From the NCBI RefSeq assembly GCF_009834545.1, contig NZ_CP019427.1, positions 765,001 through 829,000 of the forward strand: 64,000 bases of DNA, in the 5' to 3' direction. The notes below the pieces were generated by a model, which ran no database searches, was not told the DNA's origin, and was given only the letters and a program-made list of their open reading frames with translations. Positions 1-11,952 of the stretch are shown one piece after another (the stretch's first letter is position 1; each line of letters begins with the position of its first letter). The stretch is from Pseudomonas sp. S04. Its GTDB lineage: Bacteria > Pseudomonadota > Gammaproteobacteria > Pseudomonadales > Pseudomonadaceae. The translations under genes and the position numbers were made by a program.

Positions 1-1549
<1,549 letters not shown>

Positions 1550-1720
1550 TATAACACCCAAGCAATTTGACTTCTTCGAAAGAAGCATCAGATTGCGGTG
1601 TGTGAAGACGAAACGAACCGAAAGTTCGAATCTGCTCAAAGCAACGCACAACACCGAAAGCTATCACCTACCCAATTTGCTGAAGCGAGGCCATCTGGCC
1701 ACGACTCAGTACCCGAATTT

Positions 1721-1836
1721 CTTGACGACCATAGAGCATTGGAACCACCTGATCCCATCCCGAACTCAGCAGTGAAACGATGCATCGCCGATGGTAGTGT
1801 GGGGTTTCCCCATGTGAGAGTAGGTCATCGTCAAGA
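1721..1836 (+). rRNA. 5S ribosomal RNA
   Basis: A 116-base 5S gene. The first and last bases pair (cttgacgac with gtcatcgtcaag), and the internal loop sequences 'ggaaccacctgatcccatcc' and 'cgaactcagcagtgaaacga' are the conserved 5S core. It is the last gene of the rRNA operon and is followed by a strong hairpin with a T tract. Ends were placed from the terminal pairing and the usual length, so they are accurate to a base or two. Confidence 0.97.
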
Positions 1837-1846
1837 TTAAATTCCG

Positions 1847-1885
1847 AAACCCCTATCTGCGTATGCAGGTAGGGGTTTTGTTTTT
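1847..1885 (+). terminator. rho-independent terminator of the rRNA operon
   Basis: A near-perfect 14-base stem (aaacccctatctgc pairing with gcaggtaggggttt) with a 4-base loop gtat, followed by gtttttg. It lies 10 bases after 5S rRNA and before the recC leader, so it closes the rRNA operon. Confidence 0.93.
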
Positions 1886-1992
1886 GTCCGCGAGAAAGTG
1901 CGCACCCTACTGTGCCCGTTTCGGGCGGCACCAGGCTGCCACAAAATGCTAAGGTTCGGCCCTGGCTCAGGCACTTATCCAAGGAAGCATTC

Positions 1993-4900
1993 ATGGCGGA
2001 CGGCTCGCTACTCAGTACTGGTTTTATGGTGGTTCACGGCAACCGCCTGGATGAACTGCGTAGCCTGGTGGTCAGTTGGATGCGGCGTTATCCGCTGGCG
2101 CCCCTGGAAAACGAAATCGCCCTGGTGCAGAGCAACGGTATTGCCCAATGGCTGAAGCTGGCATTGGCCGAAGACCCGGAAGAAGACGACATGGGCGGTT
2201 GTGGCATTGCCGCAGCCATTGATGTGCAATTGCCCGGCAGCTTCATGTGGCAGTTGTACCGCCTGGTCCTGGGGCGTGCCGAGATTCCCGCCAAGTCCTT
2301 GCTGGACAAGGCCCCGCTGACCTGGCGCCTGATGCGCCTGCTGCCCGAACTGATCGATCAGCCACATTTCGAACCGCTGCAGCGCTTCCTGACCCACGAT
2401 ACCGACCTGCGTAAACGCTACCAACTGGCCGAGCGCCTCGCCGACCTGTTCGACCAGTACCAGGTGTACCGAGCAGACTGGCTGGAAGACTGGGCCGCCG
2501 GGCGCCATCAATTACGCAACGGCAGAGGCGAGAGCAAGCCGCTGACCCCCGCCAACTGCTGGCAGGCGGAGTTGTGGCGTGCGCTATTGCTCGACGTCGG
2601 AGCGCAAGGCATGGCGCAGAGCCGCGCCGGGGTTCACCAACGTTTCATTGAGACCATCACCCGGCTCGACACCGCGCCTGCCGGCCTGCCGTCCAGGGTG
2701 ATCGTTTTTGGTATTTCCTCGCTGCCGGCCCAGGCCCTGGAAGCACTCGCCGGGCTGGCCCGTTTCAGCCAGGTGCTGCTCTGCGTACATAACCCTTGTC
2801 GACACCATTGGGCGGACATCGTCGCCGATAAAGACCTGTTAAGGCATCAATACAAGCGCCAGGCGCGCAAGGCCGGGATGCCGGTGGTGCTCGATCCGCA
2901 AACCCTGCATCAGCACGCGCACCCGCTGCTGGCGGCGTGGGGCAAGCAAGGCCGCGACTACATCAACCTGCTCGACAGCTATGACGATCCCAACAGCTAT
3001 CGCTCGGCCTTTCGCGACGGACGTATCGACCTGTTCAGCGAAAGCCAGCCACTGACGCTGCTCAACCAACTGCAGGACGACATCCTCGAATTGCGTCCGC
3101 TGAGCGAAACCCGCGAACTATGGCCAGTCGTGGATCTGGCGCAGGATGAGTCGATCCGTTTTCACATAGCCCACAGCGCGCAACGGGAGGTCGAGATCCT
3201 CCATGACCAGTTGCTCGCGCGCTTTAGTGCCGACCCCCAGTTGCGCCCGCGGGATGTGATCGTGATGGTGCCGGATGTCGACAGCTATGCGCCGCACATC
3301 AGCGCGGTATTCGGGCAGCTGGAGCGCACTGATCCGCGCTTCATTCCGTTTACCCTCACCGACCAGGGCCAGCGCGGCCGTGATCCGCTGCTGATTGCCG
3401 TGGAGCACCTGCTGAAGTTGCCCGACAGCCGTTTCCCGGTCAGCGAAATCCTCGACCTGCTGGACGTGCCCGCCTTGCGCGCGCGATTCGGGGTACAGGA
3501 GCGCGACCTGCCGACCCTGCATCGCTGGATCGAAGGCGCCGGGATCCGCTGGGGCATGAGCGCCGAGCAACGCGCCGGCCTCGGCCTGCCCGACGCACTG
3601 GAGCAGAACAGTTGGCGCTTCGGCTTACGGCGCATGCTGCTCGGCTACGCGGTGGGCAGTGGCCAGGCCTGCGACGGCATCGAACCCTACGATGAAATCG
3701 GCGGCCTGGATGCGGCCTTGATCGGGCCCCTGGTGGCCTTGCTCGATGCCTTGCAAATCGCCCACGATGAACTCAGCCAGGCCGCTTCCCCCGAACAATG
3801 GGGTAGCCGGTTGCAAGCGCTGATGCAGCTGTTTTTCCTGGCCAGCAACGAACACGATGACTACCTGCTGGCCCAGCTCCAATTGCTGCGTGAAACCTGG
3901 CTGGAGACCTGTGAGTCAGTTGGCCTGCACGATCCGCTGCCCCTGACGGTGGTGCGCGAAGCCTGGTTGGCCGGCCTCGATCAGGGCCGCCTGTCCCAAC
4001 GCTTCCTCGCCGGTGCGGTGAATTTCTGCACCCTGATGCCGATGCGCGCCATCCCCTTCAAGTTGGTGTGCCTGCTGGGCATGAACGACGGCGACTACCC
4101 GCGCGCCCAACCACCGCTGGACTTCGATCTGATGGGCAGCGACTACCGCCCCGGCGATCGTTCACGGCGCGAGGATGACCGTTACCTGCTGCTCGAGGCC
4201 TTGCTCTCGGCGCGGGACCAGCTCTACATCAGTTGGGTCGGGCGCAGCATCCGCGACAACAGCGAGCGTCCGGCCTCGGTGCTGATCGGACAGTTGCGTG
4301 ACCACCTGGCCAATGGCTGGAAGCTCGCTGGCGAGCCAGATGCACTGCTCGAAGCGCTGACCCAGGAACACCCGTTGCAACCCTTCAGCGCCCGTTATTT
4401 CCATGAAGGCGATGGACTGTTCAGCTATGCCCGGGAATGGCAACTGCTGCACGAGCAGCACGCGGCCCAACCAGCGTCGACACTGCTGGACCCCTACGTG
4501 CAAGAAGAGCCGTTGTCCCTGGGCCAGCTCCAGGATTTCCTGCGCAACCCGGTCCGGCACTTTTTCAGCCAGCGCTTGAAAGTATTTTTCGAAGCCGCCG
4601 AAGCGCCGCTGGCTGACGAAGAACCTTTCGTCCTCGATGCCTTGCAGCGCTACAGCCTGAGCGACAGTCTGCTGACCGCCGCCCTCGGCCATCTGGATCA
4701 ACCCGAGCCCGCGTTGCTGGCCCAGGCCAAGCGCCTGCAGGACAGCGGCTTGCTGCCCATGGCCGGTTTTGGCGAGTGCCTGCAGCGTGAATTGATCGAG
4801 CCACTGCCGGACCTGTTGCAGCGTTATCAACACCTGCTGCAGTTGTGGCCTACGCCACTGACCAGCGCCTTGCCCGTATCGCTCAACCTGCAGGGCGTGA

Positions 4901-5442
4901 GCCTGGAAGGTTGGCTGGGTGGTCTGCATCAGCGCAGCGATGGTGGGTTGCTGACAATCACCAGCATTCCCAACAGCATCGGATCGCCCAAGACGCGTAA
5001 GTGGCATCGCCTGATCCGGCCCTGGGTCAATCACCTGGTGGCTTGTGCCAGCGGCCTGTCGATGACCACCGGGTTGGTGGCCAGTGATGACAGCCTGCTG
5101 CTGGACCCGTTGGATCAGCCCCATGCCGAGCAGCTCCTCGGTGAACTGATGCAAGCCTGGCAAGCGGGCATGCGCCAGCCCCTGCCCATCGCGGTCAAGA
5201 CCGCCTTCGCCTGGCTCGGCCAGACCGACCCGCTCAAGGCGGATGCCGCTGCCCGCAAGGCCTACGAAGGCGATGGCCAGACTTCCGAGGGTGAGCGCCG
5301 CGAAAGCCCGGCCCTGGCGCGCCAGTTCCCCGACTACAACGCCCTGTTGGCCGACGAGACCTTTGACGGCTGGTGCGACGCGCTCTACCGGCCATTGCTC
5401 GTGGCACCCTGGCGCTCACTGACCGGCGAGGAGTCAAATTGA
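1993..5442 (+). CDS. recC: exodeoxyribonuclease V subunit gamma (RecC)
   Basis: RecC is the Chi-recognition and scaffold subunit of the RecBCD helicase-nuclease that processes double-strand breaks. The protein has 1149 residues, the usual Pseudomonas RecC size. It opens with the family-typical 'GFMVVHGNRLDELR', has the degenerate helicase-like segment 'LGMNDGDYPRAQPPLDFDL' in the middle and a nuclease-like C-terminal third. The frame stays open upstream to a GTG at 1912. The ATG at 1993 is preferred because AAGGAAG sits just before it and the protein then starts like known RecC. The stop overlaps the recB start (TGATG), so translation is probably coupled. The order recC-recB-recD is typical of Pseudomonas. 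Confidence 0.96.
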   Translation: MADGSLLSTGFMVVHGNRLDELRSLVVSWMRRYPLAPLENEIALVQSNGIAQWLKLALAEDPEEDDMGGCGIAAAIDVQLPGSFMWQLYRLVLGRAEIPAKSLLDKAPLTWRLMRLLPELIDQPHFEPLQRFLTHDTDLRKRYQLAERLADLFDQYQVYRADWLEDWAAGRHQLRNGRGESKPLTPANCWQAELWRALLLDVGAQGMAQSRAGVHQRFIETITRLDTAPAGLPSRVIVFGISSLPAQALEALAGLARFSQVLLCVHNPCRHHWADIVADKDLLRHQYKRQARKAGMPVVLDPQTLHQHAHPLLAAWGKQGRDYINLLDSYDDPNSYRSAFRDGRIDLFSESQPLTLLNQLQDDILELRPLSETRELWPVVDLAQDESIRFHIAHSAQREVEILHDQLLARFSADPQLRPRDVIVMVPDVDSYAPHISAVFGQLERTDPRFIPFTLTDQGQRGRDPLLIAVEHLLKLPDSRFPVSEILDLLDVPALRARFGVQERDLPTLHRWIEGAGIRWGMSAEQRAGLGLPDALEQNSWRFGLRRMLLGYAVGSGQACDGIEPYDEIGGLDAALIGPLVALLDALQIAHDELSQAASPEQWGSRLQALMQLFFLASNEHDDYLLAQLQLLRETWLETCESVGLHDPLPLTVVREAWLAGLDQGRLSQRFLAGAVNFCTLMPMRAIPFKLVCLLGMNDGDYPRAQPPLDFDLMGSDYRPGDRSRREDDRYLLLEALLSARDQLYISWVGRSIRDNSERPASVLIGQLRDHLANGWKLAGEPDALLEALTQEHPLQPFSARYFHEGDGLFSYAREWQLLHEQHAAQPASTLLDPYVQEEPLSLGQLQDFLRNPVRHFFSQRLKVFFEAAEAPLADEEPFVLDALQRYSLSDSLLTAALGHLDQPEPALLAQAKRLQDSGLLPMAGFGECLQRELIEPLPDLLQRYQHLLQLWPTPLTSALPVSLNLQGVSLEGWLGGLHQRSDGGLLTITSIPNSIGSPKTRKWHRLIRPWVNHLVACASGLSMTTGLVASDDSLLLDPLDQPHAEQLLGELMQAWQAGMRQPLPIAVKTAFAWLGQTDPLKADAAARKAYEGDGQTSEGERRESPALARQFPDYNALLADETFDGWCDALYRPLLVAPWRSLTGEESN

Positions 5443-8400
5443 TGACCGCGACATTGCCCCTGGCCCTGGCGTTTCCCCTGCGCGGCAGCCAATTGATCGA
5501 AGCCAGCGCCGGCACTGGCAAGACCTTCACCATCTCCGCGCTGTACCTGCGCCTGGTGCTTGGCCACGGTGACGCCACCAGCGGCTTTGGCCGCGAATTG
5601 TTGCCGCCGCAGATCCTCGTCGTGACCTTCACCGACGCGGCCACCAAGGAACTGCGCGAGCGAATCCGCACACGCCTGGCCGAAGCCGCACGGTTTTTCC
5701 GCGACGAGACCCCGGCCCCCGACAGCCTGATTGCCGACCTGCGCGACGAATACCGCGCCGAGCAATGGCCCGCCTGTGCCAACCGCCTGGACATCGCCGC
5801 GCAGTGGATGGACGAGGCAGCCGTCTCGACCATCCACAGCTGGTGCCAGCGCATGCTGCGCGAACATGCTTTCGACAGCGGCAGCCTGTTTACCCAATCC
5901 CTGGAAACCGACCACAGCGATCTGCTCGGCGAAGTGGTGCGTGACTACTGGCGCCTGTATTGCTATCCCATGCAGGGCGATGCGCTGAACTGGGTCCGTG
6001 CCAACTGGGGCGGACCTGCCGCGTTGCTCGCGCGAGTGCGCGGCCTGTTCGACAGTGAGCGCGACAGCATCGAAGGCGAATCGCCGCAGCAGTTGATCGC
6101 CGCCTGTCTTGAACAGCGGCGCGAGGCCCTGGTGACGCTCAAGGCGCCCTGGCTGGTCTGGGCGCAGGAGCTGCGGGACATCTGCCTGCAAGGCGTCGCC
6201 AGCAAGGCGGTCGACGGGCGCAAGATGCAAGCGCGTTACTTCGAGCTCTGGTTCGAGAAAATCAGCGCCTGGGCCGAAGATCCAGCCCTCGAGCAACTGG
6301 ACATTGGCACCGGCTTCATCCGCCTGACACCCGAGGGCATGGCCGAAGCCTGGAAAGGCCAGGCGCCGGACCATCCCGGGCTGGACGCGATGGCCGGCCT
6401 GAAGGCCCGGCTCGATGCGCTGCCGACCCCGGACGCCGCCGTGTTGAAGCATGCGGCGCAGTGGGTGGGCGGGCGTTTTGAGGAAGAGAAACGCCGGCGT
6501 GCCGAAATGGGCTTCGACGACATGCTGCTGCGCCTGCGCGCAGCGTTGCAGGCCGATGGCGGCGAGCGCCTGGCGACCTTGATCCGCGAGCAGTTCCCGG
6601 TCGCCTTGATCGATGAATTCCAGGACACCGACCCGGTGCAGTACCGCATCTTCGAGCGCATCTACCGCATCGAAGACAACGACCCGGAGTGCGGGCTGTT
6701 TCTGATCGGTGACCCGAAGCAGGCGATCTACGCCTTCCGTGGCGCCGACATCTACACCTACCTGCGAGCGCGCCAGGCCACCACCGGCCGCCTGCACACC
6801 CTGGGCACCAACTTTCGCTCCAGCCACGGCATGGTCGCGGCGGTGAACCATGTGTTCCAGACTGCCGAACTGCGGGAGCAGGGCCGGGGCGCGTTTCTGT
6901 TCCGCGAGCCCAACGGTGACAACCCGGTGCCCTTTGCCCCGGTCGAATCCCAGGGGCGCAAGGAGTCGTTGCAGATCGACGGCCAGGCCGTGCCGGCGCT
7001 GAACCTCTGGCATCTGCCCAGTGAACAGGCGCTTTCCGGGGTGGTCTATCGCCAGCAACTGGCCGCGGCCTGCGCCAGTCAAATCACCGCGTTGCTCAAT
7101 GGCGGCCAGCAGGGGCGGGCGGGTTTTGTCCACGACAGCCAGGCCCTCAAGGGCTTGTTGCCGGCCGACATCGCGATCCTGGTGCGCGACGGCAAGGAAG
7201 CCCAAGCGGTGCGCCATGAGTTGTCGGCCCGCGGTGTGCGCAGCGTCTATCTCTCGGACAAGGACTCGGTGTTCGCCGCCCAGGAGGCCCATGACCTGCT
7301 GAGCTGGCTCAAGGCGTGCGCCGAACCGGATGTCGAGCGCCCGCTGCGGGCGGCCCTGGCCAGCACCACCTTGAACCTGCCGCTGAGCGAACTGGAGCGC
7401 CTGAACCAGGATGAGCTGGCCTGGGAAACTCGGGTCATGCAGTTCCGCCAATATCGCGAGGTCTGGCGCAAGCAGGGCGTGTTGCCGATGCTACGGCGCC
7501 TGCTCCACGACTTCCAGTTGCCGCAAGTGCTGATCGCCCGCAGTGATGGCGAGCGGGTGCTGACCAACCTGCTGCACCTTTCGGAACTGTTGCAACAGGC
7601 CGCCGCCGAACTCGACGGCGAGCAGGCACTGATCCGTCACCTGTCCGAGCACCTGGCGTTGTCCGGGCAGGCGGGTGAGGAACAGATTCTGCGCCTGGAA
7701 AGCGACGAGCAACTGGTCAAGGTGGTGACCATCCACAAGTCCAAGGGCCTGGAGTACCCGCTGGTGTTCCTGCCCTTCATCTGCTCGGCCAAGCCGGTGG
7801 ATGGCAGTCGCTTGCCGTTGCACTACCACGATGAGCGCGGCAAACCCCAGGTCACCCTGAACCCGACGCCCGAGCTGATCTCCCTGGCCGACCATGAACG
7901 CCTGGCCGAAGACCTGCGCCTGCTCTATGTGGCCCTGACCCGGGCCCAGCATGCGTGCTGGCTGGGTGTCGCCGACCTCAAGCGTGGCAACAGCAACAGC
8001 TCGGTATTGCACCTGTCGGCCCTGGGCTATGTGCTCGGCGGCGGTGCTGCGCTGGCGCAGTCCAGTGGCCTGTCCGCCTGGCTACATGCGCTGGAGCAAG
8101 GTTGTGCGGCGTTGCAGCATCAGCCGATGCCCGCCGCCAGCGACGAGCAGTACCAGCCGCCGCGCAACGCCGCACGGTTGCTGGCAGCGCTGAGTCCCAA
8201 GCGCAAGGCCGCGGAAAACTGGTGGATCGCCTCCTACAGTGGGCTGCGCATTGGCGACAGCCTTGCTGCCGCCAGCGAGGAAGCCCCGGAAAGTGCCCAG
8301 GCGCAAAAACTGTTCGATGACGAACGCCTCGACCCCGATGCCCCCCGTGAAGTGCAGGCCAGTGGCGGCGATATCCATCGCTTCCCGCGTGGGCCCAACC

Positions 8401-9131
8401 CCGGCACCTTCCTCCACGGCCTGCTGGAGTGGGCCGGTGACGAGGGATTCAGTGCCGACCCGCAGGCGATCGACGACGCCATTGCCCGGCGCTGCAACCG
8501 TCGCGGCTGGCAGGGCTGGATCGTCACGCTGAGCGACTGGCTGCAGCACTTGCTGCAGGTCCCACTGCGCCTGGGTGCCGAGCAACCGCCGGTGGTCCTC
8601 GAACACCTGCGCGAATATCGGGTCGAGATGGAGTTCTGGTTCGCCAGCCATAAAGTCGATGTGCTCAAGCTCGACGAACTGGTGCGCCAATACACCCACG
8701 GCGGCGTCGCCCGGGTGGGTGCCGAGTCGATGCTGCTCAACGGCATGTTCAAGGGCTTTATCGACCTGACCTTCGAGCACGCCGGGCGCTACTACGTGGC
8801 CGACTACAAATCCAACTGGCTGGGCAGCGACGATTCGGCCTACACCGAGCAGGCAATGGAGCAGTCGATTCTCGACCATCGCTACGACCTGCAATACGTG
8901 CTGTACCTGCTGGCCCTGCATCGCCAACTCAAGGCGCGCCTCGCCGACTACGACTACGACCGGCACATGGGCGGCGCCCTGTACCTGTTTTTGCGCGGTA
9001 CCCGGGCGGCGAGCCAGGGCGCCTATTTCGCCCGCCCGCCGCGCGAACTGATCGAACGCCTGGACCGCTTGTTCCAGGGCAAACCAGAAGCCAAGCCTGA
9101 ACCGGCCTGGGAGCAGGGTGTATTGCTATGA
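5442..9131 (+). CDS. recB: exodeoxyribonuclease V subunit beta (RecB)
   Basis: RecB is the 3'-5' helicase and the only nuclease of RecBCD. At 1229 residues it is slightly longer than E. coli RecB. The Walker A motif 'EASAGTGKTFTISALYLR' lies near residues 20-37. UvrD-type motif II 'LIDEFQDTDPVQYRIF' and motif III 'GDPKQAIYAFRGADIYTYL' follow at about 390-440, and 'VVTIHKSKGLEYPLVFLPF' is motif V. The C-terminal nuclease domain shows 'FLHGLLEW', 'FIDLTF' and 'YYVADYKSNWLG', including the Asp and Asp-Tyr-Lys catalytic set. The ATG overlaps the recC stop by one base, with GAGGAG just upstream. Confidence 0.97.
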   Translation: MTATLPLALAFPLRGSQLIEASAGTGKTFTISALYLRLVLGHGDATSGFGRELLPPQILVVTFTDAATKELRERIRTRLAEAARFFRDETPAPDSLIADLRDEYRAEQWPACANRLDIAAQWMDEAAVSTIHSWCQRMLREHAFDSGSLFTQSLETDHSDLLGEVVRDYWRLYCYPMQGDALNWVRANWGGPAALLARVRGLFDSERDSIEGESPQQLIAACLEQRREALVTLKAPWLVWAQELRDICLQGVASKAVDGRKMQARYFELWFEKISAWAEDPALEQLDIGTGFIRLTPEGMAEAWKGQAPDHPGLDAMAGLKARLDALPTPDAAVLKHAAQWVGGRFEEEKRRRAEMGFDDMLLRLRAALQADGGERLATLIREQFPVALIDEFQDTDPVQYRIFERIYRIEDNDPECGLFLIGDPKQAIYAFRGADIYTYLRARQATTGRLHTLGTNFRSSHGMVAAVNHVFQTAELREQGRGAFLFREPNGDNPVPFAPVESQGRKESLQIDGQAVPALNLWHLPSEQALSGVVYRQQLAAACASQITALLNGGQQGRAGFVHDSQALKGLLPADIAILVRDGKEAQAVRHELSARGVRSVYLSDKDSVFAAQEAHDLLSWLKACAEPDVERPLRAALASTTLNLPLSELERLNQDELAWETRVMQFRQYREVWRKQGVLPMLRRLLHDFQLPQVLIARSDGERVLTNLLHLSELLQQAAAELDGEQALIRHLSEHLALSGQAGEEQILRLESDEQLVKVVTIHKSKGLEYPLVFLPFICSAKPVDGSRLPLHYHDERGKPQVTLNPTPELISLADHERLAEDLRLLYVALTRAQHACWLGVADLKRGNSNSSVLHLSALGYVLGGGAALAQSSGLSAWLHALEQGCAALQHQPMPAASDEQYQPPRNAARLLAALSPKRKAAENWWIASYSGLRIGDSLAAASEEAPESAQAQKLFDDERLDPDAPREVQASGGDIHRFPRGPNPGTFLHGLLEWAGDEGFSADPQAIDDAIARRCNRRGWQGWIVTLSDWLQHLLQVPLRLGAEQPPVVLEHLREYRVEMEFWFASHKVDVLKLDELVRQYTHGGVARVGAESMLLNGMFKGFIDLTFEHAGRYYVADYKSNWLGSDDSAYTEQAMEQSILDHRYDLQYVLYLLALHRQLKARLADYDYDRHMGGALYLFLRGTRAASQGAYFARPPRELIERLDRLFQGKPEAKPEPAWEQGVLL

Positions 9132-11230
9132 ACCGTTCCTTTGCCGACCTGTTACCCACGCCGCTGACGGCCGAGAGCCTGGCGCAACTCCAGCCCCTGA
9201 GCAGCGCCGGCGATTTGTTGCTGCTGCTGGAGCGTTGGGTCGAGCGCGGCTGGTTGCGCGCGCTGGACAAAGCCTTCGTCGCCTTCCTTCACGAGCGGGC
9301 GCCGCAAGACGATCCACTGGTGCTGCTGGCGGCGACCTTGACCAGTCACCAACTGGGGCATGGTCACGTCTGCCTCGACCTGTTCGAGACCCTCAAGGCG
9401 CCGGACTTCGCCCTGTCCTTGCCACCGGAAGGCGACGTGCAGACTGGCGCCCAGTTGTTGCCCTCGCAATTGCTCGAAGGCCTGGACGGCGCGCACTGGT
9501 GCAAGGTGCTGGCCTCCAGCCCGTTGGTGGCGCTGGCCGCCGATGGACGTGAAGAAACCCTGCAGCGCCCGTTGGTGCTGTCCGGCAAACGCCTGTACTT
9601 GCGCCGCTACTGGGCCTACGAACGGCGCATCGACCAGGCGCTGCGCCAGCGCCTGGTCGCCGCCGAACCGACCCCGGTCGACCTGCCCGAGCGCCTGGGC
9701 GGGCTGTTCGGCCAGGCGCGCGCCGGTGCGCCGATCGACTGGCAGAAGCTCGCCTGTGCCCTGGCCACCCGCAGTGCCTTCAGCATCATCACCGGCGGGC
9801 CGGGCACCGGCAAGACCACCACCGTGGTGCGCTTGCTGGCGTTGCTCCAGGCGCCTGCCGTGGAGGCGGGCAAGCCGCTGCGCATTCGCCTTGCGGCTCC
9901 GACGGGCAAGGCAGCCGCGCGCCTCACCGAGTCCATCAGCCAACAGGTACGCAGCCTGCAGGTCGCCGACGCGGTGCGGGACAAGATCCCCGCTGACGTA
10001 ACCACGGTCCACCGCCTGCTGGGCAGCCGTCCCGGCACTCGGCACTTTCGCCATCACGCTGGCAATCGCCTGCCGCTGGACGTGCTGGTGGTGGATGAGG
10101 CGTCGATGATCGATCTGGAAATGATGGCCAATCTGCTCGACGCCTTGCCGCTCCATGCCCGCCTGGTGCTGCTGGGCGACAAGGACCAACTGGCGTCGGT
10201 GGAAGCCGGTGCCGTGCTGGGCGACCTGTGCCGGGATGCCGAAGCTGGCTGGTATAGCCCGCAGACCCGGGCCTGGCTGGAGTCGGTCAGCGCTGAGGAC
10301 CTGGGCAGCAGCGGCTTGCAGGAAGACCTCGACGCCAGCCACCCGCTGGCGCAACAAGTGGTGATGTTGCGTCACTCGCGGCGCTTTGGCGAAGGCAGTG
10401 GCATCGGCCAACTGGCGCGCTGGGTCAACCAGCAGCAGGCCGAGGAGGCGCGCAAGCTACTGGCGGCCCGCAGTCACGCCGACCTGTTTGTCCTGGCGCT
10501 CAAGGGCGAGCAGGACCGGGCCCTGGAGCGCCTGTTGCTGGAAGGTCACGGTGACGGGCCGCAGGGTTACCGGCATTACCTGAGCCTGTTGCGCAACCAG
10601 CGCCCCAGCCCGGACGCCGCGCCTGAAGATCAGGTGTGGACGGATTGGGCGCGGCAGGTGTTGCAGGCCTTCGATGCGTTCCAGCTGCTGTGCGCGGTGC
10701 GCAAGGGACCCTGGGGCGTCGAAGGACTCAATCAGCGCATCACCGCGGCGCTGCTCAAGGCCCGGCTGATCGACAGCGACCAGCAGTGGTACGAAGGTCG
10801 TCCGGTGCTGATGACGCGCAACGACTACGGCCTGGGCCTGATGAACGGCGACATCGGCATCGCCCTCAAATTGCCTGAGCGCGATGCCCTGCCTGGCGGC
10901 AAGCAGGTGCTGCGCGTGGCCTTTGCCCGCAACGACGGGCAGGGCGGGGTACGGTTCGTGTTGCCCAGTCGGCTCAACGATGTAGAGACCGTCTACGCCA
11001 TGACCGTGCACAAATCCCAGGGCTCGGAATTCGCCCACACCGCGCTGATCCTGCCGGACGCCCTCAACCCGGTGCTGACCAAGGAACTGATCTACACCGG
11101 CATCACCCGGGCCAAGGATTGGTTCAGCCTGATCGAGTCGCGCAGCGGGGTGTTTGAAGAGGCGGTCAAGCGCAAGGTCAAGCGCTTGAGCGGGCTGATG
11201 CTGGAATTGGCGGACGCCAGCAATAGGTGA
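9128..11230 (+). CDS. recD: exodeoxyribonuclease V subunit alpha (RecD)
   Basis: RecD is the fast 5'-3' SF1B helicase subunit of RecBCD. The 700-residue protein carries Walker A 'GGPGTGKTTTVVRLLALL' at residues 223-240, motif II 'VVDEASMIDLEMM', 'LLGDKDQLASVEAGAVLGD' and the C-terminal 'MTVHKSQGSEF' and 'YTGITRAKDWFSL' motifs. It begins inside recB (ATGA overlap), so recCBD form one translationally coupled unit. A weak GC hairpin (gccccgc/gcggggc near 11282-11307) follows without a clear T tract. Confidence 0.97.
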   Translation: MNRSFADLLPTPLTAESLAQLQPLSSAGDLLLLLERWVERGWLRALDKAFVAFLHERAPQDDPLVLLAATLTSHQLGHGHVCLDLFETLKAPDFALSLPPEGDVQTGAQLLPSQLLEGLDGAHWCKVLASSPLVALAADGREETLQRPLVLSGKRLYLRRYWAYERRIDQALRQRLVAAEPTPVDLPERLGGLFGQARAGAPIDWQKLACALATRSAFSIITGGPGTGKTTTVVRLLALLQAPAVEAGKPLRIRLAAPTGKAAARLTESISQQVRSLQVADAVRDKIPADVTTVHRLLGSRPGTRHFRHHAGNRLPLDVLVVDEASMIDLEMMANLLDALPLHARLVLLGDKDQLASVEAGAVLGDLCRDAEAGWYSPQTRAWLESVSAEDLGSSGLQEDLDASHPLAQQVVMLRHSRRFGEGSGIGQLARWVNQQQAEEARKLLAARSHADLFVLALKGEQDRALERLLLEGHGDGPQGYRHYLSLLRNQRPSPDAAPEDQVWTDWARQVLQAFDAFQLLCAVRKGPWGVEGLNQRITAALLKARLIDSDQQWYEGRPVLMTRNDYGLGLMNGDIGIALKLPERDALPGGKQVLRVAFARNDGQGGVRFVLPSRLNDVETVYAMTVHKSQGSEFAHTALILPDALNPVLTKELIYTGITRAKDWFSLIESRSGVFEEAVKRKVKRLSGLMLELADASNR

Positions 11231-11376
11231 CCGATCGGTCAGCTTCCTGAGCGTCACGCCAGTGCTGCAACAAACGGCATAGCCCCGCGGGCTGGCAGGC
11301 GGGGCGTCCTCGCCGGGGTATCGGCGCTGTGCTATCGTTGCGGCATCATTTTGTCGAAATCAACGAGAATCCCCGC

Positions 11377-11952
11377 ATGAAGCTGGCTGTCTGGACGACA
11401 GAATCCATGATGAGCTGCAAGCGCTTGGTGCTGGCTGGGATTCTCTGTCTGTTCAGCGTGCAACTGTTCGCCGAAAGCCGATTGCCGGCCAGCATGGCCG
11501 ACCAGCGCGCCCGCTCGGTGACCCAGGTGGTGCTGGGGATTCTCAGCTACGCCCGCTGGCCGGTCGAACCCGACAAATTGCGCCTGTGCCTCCTCGGCCC
11601 CACCCAATACACCGACGACCTGGTCAAGGGCACCACCCAGGCCGCCGGCCGTCCGGTGTTGGTGCGCCGACTGTTGGCGAGCTACCCGGCTATCGCCACT
11701 GAATGTGATGCGGTCTATATCGGCGAACTGAGCGCCGAGGAACGCAGTGGCTTGTTCACCTCGTTGATCGGGCACCCGGTGCTCAGCATCAGCGAGGCCG
11801 ACGAGCATTGCGCGGTGGGCAGCCTGTTTTGCTTGCGAGTCAGCGACCAGCAAGTGTCGTTCGAGGTCAACCTCGACTCGGTGGCGCGCAGCGGCGTGCG
11901 CATTCACCCCAGCGTATTGCAACTCTCGCGTCGCAAGTCGGTAACGCCATGA
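11377..11952 (+). CDS. yfiR: YfiR, periplasmic repressor of the diguanylate cyclase YfiN
   Basis: YfiR (TpbA-independent repressor in the YfiBNR system) binds the periplasmic part of YfiN and holds it inactive. With the start at 11377 the protein has 191 residues, close to the P. aeruginosa homologue. It has a Sec signal ('LVLAGILCLFSVQLFAES') and four cysteines in the mature part ('LRLCLLG', 'ATECDAVY', 'EHCAVGSLFCLRV') that match the two family disulphides. Alternative ATGs at 11407/11410 would give a shorter, more typical signal n-region, so the start is uncertain. The stop overlaps the yfiN start (ATGA). Confidence 0.9.
   Translation: MKLAVWTTESMMSCKRLVLAGILCLFSVQLFAESRLPASMADQRARSVTQVVLGILSYARWPVEPDKLRLCLLGPTQYTDDLVKGTTQAAGRPVLVRRLLASYPAIATECDAVYIGELSAEERSGLFTSLIGHPVLSISEADEHCAVGSLFCLRVSDQQVSFEVNLDSVARSGVRIHPSVLQLSRRKSVTP

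Noticed and set aside
1912..1992. Upstream GTG extension of recC
   Set aside because: The extension crosses a region after the rRNA terminator and has no similarity to RecC. ATG 1993 has AAGGAAG before it.
5385..7451. A 688-codon open frame on the strand opposite recB, and similar long frames opposite recC, recD and other high-GC genes
   Set aside because: These are shadows that arise in high-GC coding sequence with strong third-position bias. They have no Shine-Dalgarno or family motifs, and the opposite strand holds clear homologues.
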